IMG/VR virus record: IMGVR_UViG_3300046009_000358
Coordinates: 1 to 22,785 of that record
Origin: a virus
Reading direction: 5' to 3' (one strand)
Length of the DNA stretch: 22,785 nt
Shown: piece after piece, positions 9,397 to 16,460 of the stretch
Layout of the letters: every line of letters starts with the position of its first letter
How positions within the stretch are numbered: the stretch's first letter is position 1
Translations under genes and position numbers: made by a program
Notes under the pieces: generated by a model
Told to the model about the DNA's origin: nothing
The model's input: the letters and a program-made list of their open reading frames with translations, nothing else
Database searches by the model: none

Positions 9397-9834
9397 TTAT
9401 TTGCTGGCAACGCCTTTGGTCTTCTCAAAAGAACGCATACCGGCAATGCCCAAGATGCCTGATAATATCACCCATAGCTGGTCTGCGTCTAGTACCGGAG
9501 GGGGATCCATACCTACCGGAACCCAACCCATAGCCTGCAAGTATTTCCAACACCACTGAAACAGCGGATATAGCAAGAATTGATACCCCATAGCCGCCAC
9601 ACCGATCCAACCGATGGCCGGTCTCCAGCCGCTGACAAACACGCTACTAGACGAGGCTTCTATTTTGTTGACCTCAATCTGCGCTAGGTCTGTAGCTTGG
9701 TCAATGCGCTTCTCTTCAAGATCAAGCTTACGTTGCTCAATCTCCATCTCCATTTTTTCTTTGTCGGTGGTAATTAGGTCGCCTGCAACCTTGCCCACGG
9801 CTTCAATAATAGATCCAACGGCAAGCAAGCTCAT
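9397..9834 (-). CDS. Holin, 3TM superfamily
   Basis: A protein of 145 residues with a short amphipathic start, a charged helix (about 24-60, EKMEMEIEQRKLDLEEKR) and then GWRPAIGWIG (69-78), the typical entry to the first membrane segment of three-transmembrane phage and gene-transfer-agent holins. Hydrophobic segments follow at about 73-90, 91-104 and 119-133, the last ending in GMRSFEK. Such holins permeabilise the inner membrane at the end of infection and let the endolysin reach the cell wall. The start overlaps the endolysin stop in an ATGA junction, and AAAGG lies six bases upstream. It is the last gene of the lysis cassette before structural genes resume. Length and layout match the family well. 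Confidence 0.88.
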   Translation of the reverse strand: MSLLAVGSIIEAVGKVAGDLITTDKEKMEMEIEQRKLDLEEKRIDQATDLAQIEVNKIEASSSSVFVSGWRPAIGWIGVAAMGYQFLLYPLFQWCWKYLQAMGWVPVGMDPPPVLDADQLWVILSGILGIAGMRSFEKTKGVASK

Positions 9835-10346
9835 TTCAAACCTTTCAATGTGCGGTTTAGCCAGCCCTTGAGGAACTTAACTTGCACGGGATTCTTGTTG
9901 CATATCTCAACGTAGCGGGCAATCTTAGCCAAGGCGTAGGACTCTTTAAACCGTTGACCGTCTGTTACTTGGTTAAGTTTCTCGATGGTCTTAGCACCAA
10001 TACCGCCATCAGGGGTAGAACCAACAATCAACTGAGCCAGCTTTACAGCCATGCCTAGCCCTGCGTTTACACCAAAATTAAAAATAGTGTTAGCCACTTC
10101 TTGGTTTGCAATCTCGTTACCGCGCATCTTGTCCCAGAACTCCACACGATAAAACTCACGCACCATAGGTGTCAGGGAGCCACCAAACTCTTTCTTATCG
10201 ACAAGCGCCCAGCCATTCCATTGTGGGTTCTTGTTACGGGCAATGCCAGCATAGGTCATGCCGCCCGTGTCGCCGGGAACTTCATGGAGGACGTAGCCGC
10301 CCTCGTCCTGCATCATCTGCTCAAAGGCTGGTTCAAACTGAGCCAT
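9831..10346 (-). CDS. Endolysin, GH108 N-acetylmuramidase
   Basis: A protein of 171 residues that begins in the glycoside hydrolase 108 domain: the catalytic Glu is E15 in DEGGYV (14-19), followed by GDTGGMTYAGIAR with the family's D-GG-T-GI pattern. The C-terminal half (about 100-165, NFGVNAGLGMAVKLAQ onwards) fits the peptidoglycan-binding domain that usually follows. The enzyme would cut the glycan strands of peptidoglycan. There is no signal peptide or signal anchor, so export should depend on the holin encoded next. The ATG overlaps the upstream stop as TAATG with AAGGAG ahead of it, and its own stop overlaps the holin start. The length is normal for the family. Confidence 0.92.
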   Translation of the reverse strand: MAQFEPAFEQMMQDEGGYVLHEVPGDTGGMTYAGIARNKNPQWNGWALVDKKEFGGSLTPMVREFYRVEFWDKMRGNEIANQEVANTIFNFGVNAGLGMAVKLAQLIVGSTPDGGIGAKTIEKLNQVTDGQRFKESYALAKIARYVEICNKNPVQVKFLKGWLNRTLKGLK

Positions 10347-10957
10347 TACTGTTTACTCCTTGAAAGCATGGTGGCTGCAATATCCATCATGGTTCTTGTT
10401 ACTTGAATGTCGGCTGGTTCACTATCCCAACCCACAGTAATCTGGCCTACAAATCTGTTTGGGTCGGGTGGAATGCTAATTCGGCAAGTGTATGCAACCC
10501 CTTTGGCGATATACCACAAACCCATTTCGGACTGTGCTGAACGGTATTCCCCGCAAGGTATCTCACTAGCCATTAGCTTCACCACATCTGCGTTGTTGGC
10601 TGCGTTCTGAGTAAACAAGCCCACATCCAGCCCATCATTGGTTTTGTCTCGGCCTTCTTTGGTGTAAGCGCGATACAGCACTCTGGTTCCAAACATAGGG
10701 TTTACTTTAAACACAGCAACAATGGTGGCGTTGGTGGTTTTGAACAAGTGAGCAGCAGCGTCTTCTACCCTGTCTTCAACAATGCTTGGCATCTTCTTGG
10801 ACTCTTTGTACGCACCCATCAGCAGTTCTTGGTTCTGCCAAACAAAGTATCCAGAGAACGCAAGCACCGCCATAAGTATCAGCGCAAACAGTTTAAACGG
10901 GCTATCCACGTAGGACAGCACCTTGCTCAATATGTCTGCTGGCTTTTCGTCACTCAT
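10346..10957 (-). CDS. Single-pass membrane protein with periplasmic domain, lysis cassette
   Basis: A protein of 203 residues. One membrane segment (about 21-40, LFALILMAVLAFSGYFVW) comes after a short acidic start. The remainder is soluble and, by topology, probably periplasmic. It contains an alpha/beta domain (about 60-200) with ATIVAVFKVNP, C135, C158 and a final strand FVGQITVGWD; the two cysteines could form a disulfide. The strand and helix order is reminiscent of a GAF-like sensor fold, but that is only an impression. It lies immediately upstream of the endolysin and overlaps it (TAATG), and its start overlaps a 50-aa membrane peptide (ATGA). It is not a recognisable spanin, since no long coiled coil or lipobox is seen. 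A lysis-timing or membrane-disruption role is inferred from position. Confidence 0.8.
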   Translation of the reverse strand: MSDEKPADILSKVLSYVDSPFKLFALILMAVLAFSGYFVWQNQELLMGAYKESKKMPSIVEDRVEDAAAHLFKTTNATIVAVFKVNPMFGTRVLYRAYTKEGRDKTNDGLDVGLFTQNAANNADVVKLMASEIPCGEYRSAQSEMGLWYIAKGVAYTCRISIPPDPNRFVGQITVGWDSEPADIQVTRTMMDIAATMLSRSKQ

Positions 10958-11106
10958 CCTAGTCCAATCATTCCAAGTAGTTTGTTCACAATCTTGTCCG
11001 ACAAGTTATCAGGCAGGAACTGTAAAAACCCAAGCACCCACCAAGCAATGCACAACCGCACAAAGACTTTAAGGAAAAGGTCAAATTGCTTCTGGTACTC
11101 ATTCAC
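10954..11106 (-). CDS. 50-aa single-pass membrane peptide, lysis cassette
   Basis: A small open frame between two larger genes: 50 codons with one hydrophobic segment (about 14-31, VFVRLCIAWWVLGFLQFL) flanked by KQFDLFLK and a short polar tail. I chose the GTG at 11106 because it overlaps the preceding stop as GTGA and has AGGA nine bases upstream. An ATG at 11115 in the same frame would add three residues but has AGG directly against it, which is a poor spacing. Its stop overlaps the start of the 203-aa membrane protein (ATGA). The coupling at both ends and the clean membrane segment argue for a real gene. It could be an antiholin, pinholin-like or accessory lysis peptide; this is unproven. 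Confidence 0.7.
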   Translation of the reverse strand: MNEYQKQFDLFLKVFVRLCIAWWVLGFLQFLPDNLSDKIVNKLLGMIGLG

Positions 11107-11603
11107 CGCCCACATCCTGCTTTGCCGCACATATTTTGCAACTCAGTCAATCCGAAAGCAATCAGCGTTACAAGAAAAACAATTGCCAAGCCTGCAACTA
11201 AGTAAACCGTCTGCTCTTCCTCGGCCTCCTTTTGCTTCTTTTCTTCAAGCCGTAGCGCCTTCATCTCTTTGGCATCTGCCAAGTCCATCTCTGCTTGACG
11301 GGCTTTAATCTTCTGCCATACGTCAATCTTGCCTGTGGTCATAAAGAGCATCTTTAGCTCTTCTTCAAACGCTCTGGCTTGCTCAAGCACCATCTCAATC
11401 TGTAACGCGGCTCCCATGTTGGAACCCTTTTTGGAACGCTTGGCCTCGATCATCGCCTTGGTAGCGGTGCTCCTAGCATCAAACATCTTGCCGATCATCG
11501 GGGCAAGACCGCCTAAGTCATTGGCAACCTTGCTTGCCTTCTTGACCATGCTTATGGCATTTTGTAACCCATCTAATGCTGCTATGGGATCTATCAAAAT
11601 CAT
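11103..11603 (-). CDS. C-terminally anchored coiled-coil membrane protein
   Basis: A protein of 166 residues starting MILIDPIAALDGL. I chose the ATG at 11603 because it overlaps the stop of the 30-aa membrane peptide (ATGA); a GTG further up at 11648 would run through that gene. A helical N-terminal part with SMVKKASKVANDLGGLAPMIGKMFDA precedes EMVLEQARAFEEELKMLF (about 70-87). A strongly charged coiled coil (about 100-131, KEMKALRLEEKKQKEAEEEQ) leads straight into one membrane segment (132-152) and a tail with two cysteines. I recall relatives near lysis or fibre genes of uncultured marine phages, without assigned function. A role in lysis or in a membrane-bound assembly step is possible. 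Confidence 0.8.
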   Translation of the reverse strand: MILIDPIAALDGLQNAISMVKKASKVANDLGGLAPMIGKMFDARSTATKAMIEAKRSKKGSNMGAALQIEMVLEQARAFEEELKMLFMTTGKIDVWQKIKARQAEMDLADAKEMKALRLEEKKQKEAEEEQTVYLVAGLAIVFLVTLIAFGLTELQNMCGKAGCGR

Positions 11604-11692
11604 GACCATATCCAAATAATCGTAAATGTGCCCCACATAATGAAGCACACAACAAAGGCCGCCACAATCAATGCTTCAGCCCAATCTTGCAT
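11600..11692 (-). CDS. 30-aa membrane peptide at the head of the lysis cassette
   Basis: Thirty codons starting MQDWAEALIVAAFVV and ending in Trp-rich IIWIWS, almost entirely one membrane segment. AGGGA stands five bases before the ATG, partly overlapping the stop of the upstream fibre gene. The stop overlaps the ATG of the 166-aa membrane protein as ATGA. The good ribosome site, coupling and hydrophobic composition support translation despite the size. I recall similar tiny EAL(I/M)VAAFVV peptides in uncultured marine phage genomes. The function is unknown; a small holin-like or regulatory membrane peptide is the simplest idea. Confidence 0.7.
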   Translation of the reverse strand: MQDWAEALIVAAFVVCFIMWGTFTIIWIWS

Positions 11693-11697
11693 AATTA

Positions 11698-11702
11698 TCC
11701 CT
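11698..11702 (-). promoter_or_regulatory. Ribosome-binding site of the 30-aa membrane peptide
   Basis: AGGGA on the minus strand, five bases before the ATG at 11692 and sharing bases with the TAG stop of the upstream fibre gene. It supports translation of this very short gene. Confidence 0.6.
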
Positions 11703-13131
11703 AGTACGTAGATCTTGAGTAAGGGAATGTGTTGGCATTAAGCGCATAACCTTCAACTGTTCCGCGAGCAGTGCTTGTACTAAACGAAGGATATGACGGA
11801 TTTGTAATGTTAACGGTCACGTTACTAGCGGAAGCTGTAACGGATGTCAGCACAAGTTGTCCCGCATTAAATGACCCAAATACACCACCAGCAATAGGGT
11901 AGTTAAATATTGCGCCGTTACGAGGGGCGTCTTGGGTTCTTCCAAGAACAATAATACCATTTGCGGTAACAGTAATTCCGGTAACCCTTTGAATAAATGA
12001 GTTGTTTATTCTCACTGACCAAACAACATCTCCGTTTGATGGATTTATTCTCATTAACAGCGTACCTGTTGAGTTACGCTGATCTTGAACGGCATATAAA
12101 AAGCCATCGTAATAAGCAATGTACGTGTCTGAACTTGTTACTCCCGATTCAGAATACTGTTTACTCCAACTTATAGAAGTAATAGTTGAATTCATTTTAC
12201 AAATCTTGCCAGCATTACTTGACATGTACATATTGCCAGAAGGGTCGGAAACAAACCCCCACGGAGTATTCATGCCACTAAGATGATACCCATTTGAGCC
12301 ATTAAGAGCGCCTGTTGTTTTATTAAATTGCATAATGGCCCCACCAGCGGGGTTTCCCGTCCAACCGTTTACTTGAAAACACCAAGTTGCGTCAGTAAGG
12401 GATAAGCCCTCCCTAAATGCCGTCCAAAAATTATCTTGGCTTTGTTGCCGCCAATATTTAGAAACTACTGTATTGTTTACAAAATCTAACATTACCCAAT
12501 GCTGATCGTTTGCACCGGTTTCAGGATCAATTAATTGTGAGCGAACACAGTATGCTTGGGACGTAGATGCCGAAACACCTCCTAAAAATGCATCAGAATT
12601 TAGGTTTACACCGTGAACTACGGATTGAATAAGTGAGCCATTGGATGATAATCTTGCAATACCTCTTGTTTCTATTTTATAAAACATAGGTACAGTGTCA
12701 TTTGCAAATGCATGACCGTTCCCATCATTCATAGTTCCCAGAAATATAGGGTATTCACCTGATCCGCCTGATGGGGATGTGCAAAATGAAACAGCGCCTG
12801 TTGTGTTTAAAACATACACAAATTGTGAATTACCTAATCTGCGTAGTGAGCCAATTAAACTGCCGGTAGATAGTGGTTGAATGCCATTCAGTTGTACCTC
12901 AGTTCCAGAAGTAGGCGCAATAAAGTAATACCACCCCGAAACATTAGACGTACCGTAAAAATTTTGGATGCCAAGTGGCCCACTACTAGGCACAGCACCG
13001 TAAGTGCCAGATGTGCCCGCAGGGACTAACCCCCCGCCAGCGTAATACTCGTTTAAACCAATTGGGTTTGAACCACCAAACTCAGTTTGGATGGTAGTCA
13101 TGGATAGTGGGCCAGATGATGGGATAGCCAT
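11701..13131 (-). CDS. Tail fibre or appendage protein with propeller-like C-terminal half
   Basis: A protein of 476 residues. The N-terminus carries two related units, PSSGPLSMTTIQTEFGG (4-20) and PSSGPLGIQNFYG (48-60), of the kind that opens many phage fibre or particle-bound proteins. From about residue 65 to 425 the chain shows repeated beta segments resembling propeller blades (VTSSDTYIAYYDGFLYAVQD; MRINPSNGDVVWSVRI; ITVTANGIIVLGR). The pattern is close to PQQ-like or kelch-like propellers. A short beta-rich tail ends in SRSTY. TGAGGA lies six bases before the ATG. It is the last of the fibre genes and the 30-aa membrane peptide follows it. Receptor binding is inferred from position and fold; no catalytic residues are evident. 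Confidence 0.8.
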   Translation of the reverse strand: MAIPSSGPLSMTTIQTEFGGSNPIGLNEYYAGGGLVPAGTSGTYGAVPSSGPLGIQNFYGTSNVSGWYYFIAPTSGTEVQLNGIQPLSTGSLIGSLRRLGNSQFVYVLNTTGAVSFCTSPSGGSGEYPIFLGTMNDGNGHAFANDTVPMFYKIETRGIARLSSNGSLIQSVVHGVNLNSDAFLGGVSASTSQAYCVRSQLIDPETGANDQHWVMLDFVNNTVVSKYWRQQSQDNFWTAFREGLSLTDATWCFQVNGWTGNPAGGAIMQFNKTTGALNGSNGYHLSGMNTPWGFVSDPSGNMYMSSNAGKICKMNSTITSISWSKQYSESGVTSSDTYIAYYDGFLYAVQDQRNSTGTLLMRINPSNGDVVWSVRINNSFIQRVTGITVTANGIIVLGRTQDAPRNGAIFNYPIAGGVFGSFNAGQLVLTSVTASASNVTVNITNPSYPSFSTSTARGTVEGYALNANTFPYSRSTY

Positions 13132-13140
13132 GTGTAATCC

Positions 13141-14052
13141 TCAAGGTGTGCCGTAGGCAGTTACGTTCGCAATGGTTATTAAGTTACCACTGCTGTCCAT
13201 GCTTGCGATTGTAGTTGCGCCGTATTTAAATACCAACTTACCGCCGGATTCTTCAATACTAAAGTTTGTTGTTGCAAGCTTGGCTACCGTGCCGTTGATG
13301 TTCCCCGTACCGCCGTTGGCTGTGGGCAACGCACCGCTCAATGTAATGTTAGGGGTTGAACCGCCCGAGGATGCCAAGGGGGCGGAGGCTGTTACGTCTG
13401 AAACAGACCCTGTGCCGGAACCTGCTCCAATAGCTGTACGGAAAGCTGTTGCATCCAACGCAGAGACTGTATTGTCTGCATTAAATCGGGGAAAGGTAAC
13501 TGCGCTTGGGTTTGTGATGGTAAAAAGATTACCGCCCAGCGTAGTTGCACCAAGATTGGTACGTGCGCCAGAAGCTGAAGATGCTCCCGTACCGCCTTCT
13601 GTTAGTGCTAAGTCTGTGCCAAGTGTCAAGGAAGACATATAGTTGATTGCGTCAACTACGTCTGTACCATTGTTATAGACCATGCAGGCTTTACCCGCAG
13701 GGATTGCTACGCCTGTTAGACCGCTAACTTTAACCGTGACGGCAAAGCCACCCACAGAGTTATTCAAAATGATGTACGGCTTTTGAATTGCGGGGACGTT
13801 AAGAGTTGCCGCGCCTGTCAGCGTAGCTGTAATGTTTAAACATGCCGCTCGGGCATTTTGGGCTGCGTTTGTGTTGGTCAACGTTAATGTACAAATGTTA
13901 GTACTAAAGTCGGCGGTAAGCAAAGTCGCCATACCCACAATAGCCTGCTCAATTGCAGTACCCACGTTGGTATTGACAATTGGCCCCCATGTGCCGTCAT
14001 TGCCACCTACCTCAATGATCTCAAACTTTAGGTTGGAATACGTGTTTGACAT
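13141..14052 (-). CDS. Tail fibre protein lacking a C-terminal chaperone
   Basis: A protein of 303 residues. The first 140 form a beta-rich domain starting MSNTYSNLKFEIIEVGGNDGTWG, typical of virion-attached fibre bases. A fibre-type stalk follows with EGGTGASSASGARTNLGA (152-169) and a second NGGTG turn (246-250). The chain ends with MDSSGNLITIANVTAYGTP (285-303). In the neighbouring 798-aa fibre an equivalent NVTAF segment leads directly into an S74 chaperone, whereas here the stop comes at that point. AAGG lies six bases before the ATG, and the gene abuts the S74 fibre upstream. It may form a shorter fibre or a spacer that assembles with the chaperone-bearing one. Confidence 0.85.
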   Translation of the reverse strand: MSNTYSNLKFEIIEVGGNDGTWGPIVNTNVGTAIEQAIVGMATLLTADFSTNICTLTLTNTNAAQNARAACLNITATLTGAATLNVPAIQKPYIILNNSVGGFAVTVKVSGLTGVAIPAGKACMVYNNGTDVVDAINYMSSLTLGTDLALTEGGTGASSASGARTNLGATTLGGNLFTITNPSAVTFPRFNADNTVSALDATAFRTAIGAGSGTGSVSDVTASAPLASSGGSTPNITLSGALPTANGGTGNINGTVAKLATTNFSIEESGGKLVFKYGATTIASMDSSGNLITIANVTAYGTP

Positions 14053-14054
14053 TT

Positions 14055-16451
14055 TTAACCTTCAATAAGTTTGGCGACCAGCGCCTCAAGTTTGGCAATA
14101 CGCTCTTCGTGTTCAGCATTAGCAGCCAAAGCCAAAGCACTAAGCTTCTCGTAGTCTACCGCCAATGATCCGTCTGGTCGAGTGCGAACGGCAACAGGAA
14201 ATTTGGCTAATACGTCTTGGGCAATAACACCAAAATCAGCTTTTACAATAAAGTAACCGTCTTCGCCACCGTGTTCTTCAATGTACTCGGCCTTCCAATC
14301 AAACAACTTGCCACCAATAGCCGCTGCCGTAGCTGCCGCATTAGGTATGTTACGCACGTTTTCTTTGAATTTAATGTCAGAAGAGTAAAACGCAGTTACG
14401 TTGTTGGTTGCACGAATCTCGCCAGCCGTCCCGGAACCTGCTGTACCAACACCCAGAGAATTCATCTGGAAATTATTACCTGTGGCAGTTGCATTTGCGG
14501 TTGTGGCCGTGGTTGCTGTAGCAGCGTTACCTGAACACGAGGTAGACGAACCGTTGATGTTCATTGTCTGTCCGGACAAAAGTGTAGCAGCGGCGGCTGC
14601 TGTAAAGCCTCGACCAAAGTTGTCCGAACCGTTTGTTCCGGTAAAAGTGCCCATGCCGCTGGCGTTGGCGCTGCCCGTTACAGGAAATGTCCCTGTTCCG
14701 TTGAAGTAAACAGCATAAGCGTAACCACTAGCGTCTCGCAAAACAATTTGATTGGCGGTAGCTGCCGTTGACGCTGTAATTGTTGCGCTATTAGCTTGAC
14801 TAGTGATTGAGCCTGCGGTTGTTGCAGTTGTTGCATTTCCACTCAAAGCCGCAGTAATTGTGCCAGCAGAAAAGTCGCCTGAAGCATCACGAGCTACGAC
14901 TTTAGAAGCTGTGTTAGCCGAAGTAGCATCAACTGCCGCAGTAACTGTAGAGCTACCGTTGTAGCTTGTACCCGTCAAGTATGTGCCAAGCGTCAAAGCG
15001 TTTAGGTTAGAACCTAACGCCACGCCTGAGATTGTTCCGTTTACCCAGCTAAATCCCGAGCCGGTAAAGTTTAATACTGTGTTTGTGCCTGAAGCCGCAG
15101 TAGCAAACGATGTGGTTCCAGCCGCAGTTTGATATGGAATTTGATTAGCCGCACCGCCAGCTAAGTTGGTAGCCGTTGTTGCGCTCGTAGCCGCACCATT
15201 TAAAGTTGCTGTAATAGTGCCTGCTGAGAAGTCTCCAGAGGAGTCCCGTGCAACAACCTTAGAAGCAGTGTTTGCAGATGTGGCATCTACTGTAGCCGTG
15301 ACAGCCGCAGAGCCGTTGTAGCTTGTACCGGTCAGGTATGTGCCCAAGGTTAGGGCGTTAGCAACAGAACCTGCTTGACCAGCAATAGCGCCTGTTACAG
15401 CAGAACCGTTGATTGCAATCGTAGTGTTAGTTACAGAAGTTAGTTGCCCTTGGGCATTTACCGCAAACACAGGAACCGAAGAAGCCGATCCGTATGTATT
15501 GGCTGAAACAGTAGTATTGGCAATATTAAATGTGTAGGTTGGAGACTCATTAAGTCCTGTACCAGCCGTGTAGGTAATTGGCGCAGAGAACTGTTGAAAA
15601 ACAATTGGCGTTGTACCAACGGTGATAGGAGGGGCAGTCTGTTGCACCCATGCAGTGTTCAGGTTGGCTACACCACTAGTGACTAGGAAAAAGTCACCTT
15701 CATCAATTTGATTAACGCCCGTTCCTACAGTATCAAAGTCTGTAGCGCGGGTCAGAATGTAAGGCGTTCCAGCGGAACCAACTTGTGTCACAACATACAC
15801 GCCGTTATTTGCGCCAGCTACTTCATTCTTAACAAGTATGCGTTCCGCAACAATAGTAAGCGTTGAGTCCACAGACAGAGCGCCGTTAGCGTTTGCTGTC
15901 AGCGTTGCCCCTACACCGGATGTTCCGTTGTTGTATGTATTAGCTGGTAGTGCTGCGGTTGTTGCCAAAGCAACGGCTTCGTGGAAGTGGATGCCAGATG
16001 CAATAGCGTCGGCGTATTGTTTGTTAACAATATCTGTATTGCTAGTTGGAGCGGTAGAAATTGTTCCGGTAGTCAGTGCCGCAGACGTAGCTGTAATTGC
16101 ACCAAATGCGGTTTGGGCTACTTGCGTACCCGCTTCGTTTTGGTACGCCGACCGTGAGGATGGGTATGTACAAAAGACATCTACTGCGCCTGTAAAGTTA
16201 ACCAACGCCCCGCCATTAGAAGACGACAGAGGTGTGGCATTACGGCTCAATGTTGTGCCAGAAGCCGTGTATGTGCCGTAGTTAACTTCCCATGCACCAG
16301 AGCCAGAGTCAACAATAGCAAAATACGTTGTATTTCCGTTACCAACTGCGGAGAATGATTGAAACCCAGAGGCTGCGCCACCTAGCGTAATCGTGCCCGT
16401 GCCCGGTGCGGTAGCGGTTTCTTTGACCCGATCTTTTAATACTAAAGCCAT
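14055..16451 (-). CDS. Tail fibre with C-terminal S74 intramolecular chaperone
   Basis: A protein of 798 residues. An N-terminal attachment domain starts MALVLKDRVKETATAPGTGT (1-105). A fibre domain (136-290) carries DIVNKQYADAIASGIHFHEAV and VAERILVKNEVAGANNGVYV. A Thr/Ser/Ala-rich stalk follows with two copies of a block starting LTLGTYLTGTSYNG (about 366-417 and 485-536) and a degenerate third. The C-terminus is an S74 peptidase/chaperone: SDIKFKEN (691-698) supplies the Ser691-Lys696 pair for self-cleavage, followed by FGVIAQDV, DGSLAVDYEKL and a final coiled coil (EHEERIAKLEALVAKL). The chaperone trimerises the fibre and is then released. AAGGA lies six bases before the ATG. This is probably the main receptor-binding fibre. 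Confidence 0.92.
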   Translation of the reverse strand: MALVLKDRVKETATAPGTGTITLGGAASGFQSFSAVGNGNTTYFAIVDSGSGAWEVNYGTYTASGTTLSRNATPLSSSNGGALVNFTGAVDVFCTYPSSRSAYQNEAGTQVAQTAFGAITATSAALTTGTISTAPTSNTDIVNKQYADAIASGIHFHEAVALATTAALPANTYNNGTSGVGATLTANANGALSVDSTLTIVAERILVKNEVAGANNGVYVVTQVGSAGTPYILTRATDFDTVGTGVNQIDEGDFFLVTSGVANLNTAWVQQTAPPITVGTTPIVFQQFSAPITYTAGTGLNESPTYTFNIANTTVSANTYGSASSVPVFAVNAQGQLTSVTNTTIAINGSAVTGAIAGQAGSVANALTLGTYLTGTSYNGSAAVTATVDATSANTASKVVARDSSGDFSAGTITATLNGAATSATTATNLAGGAANQIPYQTAAGTTSFATAASGTNTVLNFTGSGFSWVNGTISGVALGSNLNALTLGTYLTGTSYNGSSTVTAAVDATSANTASKVVARDASGDFSAGTITAALSGNATTATTAGSITSQANSATITASTAATANQIVLRDASGYAYAVYFNGTGTFPVTGSANASGMGTFTGTNGSDNFGRGFTAAAAATLLSGQTMNINGSSTSCSGNAATATTATTANATATGNNFQMNSLGVGTAGSGTAGEIRATNNVTAFYSSDIKFKENVRNIPNAAATAAAIGGKLFDWKAEYIEEHGGEDGYFIVKADFGVIAQDVLAKFPVAVRTRPDGSLAVDYEKLSALALAANAEHEERIAKLEALVAKLIEG
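14844..14999 (-). repeat. Copy B of a 52-codon stalk repeat in the S74 fibre
   Basis: Encodes residues 485-536, starting LTLGTYLTGTSYNG and including SANTASKVVARDASGDFSAG. It nearly repeats residues 366-417 encoded at 15201-15356; the offset is 119 codons. Confidence 0.85.
15201..15356 (-). repeat. Copy A of a 52-codon stalk repeat in the S74 fibre
   Basis: Encodes residues 366-417, with the same LTLGTYLTGTSYNG start and SANTASKVVARDSSGDFSAG core as copy B. A weaker third copy (IVLRDASGYAYA, residues 569-580) follows in the protein. Confidence 0.85.
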
Positions 16452-16460
16452 GATAAATCC

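Noticed and set aside
11103-11648. GTG start at 11648 for the coiled-coil membrane protein
   Set aside because: It would run through the 30-aa membrane gene. The ATG at 11603 gives an exact ATGA junction and the expected MILIDP N-terminus.
9388-11700. Promoters or terminators around the lysis cassette
   Set aside because: Genes overlap or lie within 10 bases of each other. I found no hairpin followed by a T-run, nor a convincing -35/-10 pair.
13172-13642. Plus-strand open frame of 156 codons
   Set aside because: It is antisense to the 303-aa fibre gene, which has clear fibre motifs. The frame is Pro/Val/Ala-rich, as expected from reading Gly/Thr/Ala codons backwards.
15838-16281. Plus-strand open frame of 147 codons
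   Set aside because: It lies fully inside the S74 fibre gene on the other strand. It has no ribosome site of note and a composition typical of an antisense shadow.
11701-16451. Diversity-generating retroelement acting on fibre genes
   Set aside because: No reverse transcriptase, no template/variable repeat pair and no C-type lectin end is visible. The two repeats in the S74 fibre are stalk units.
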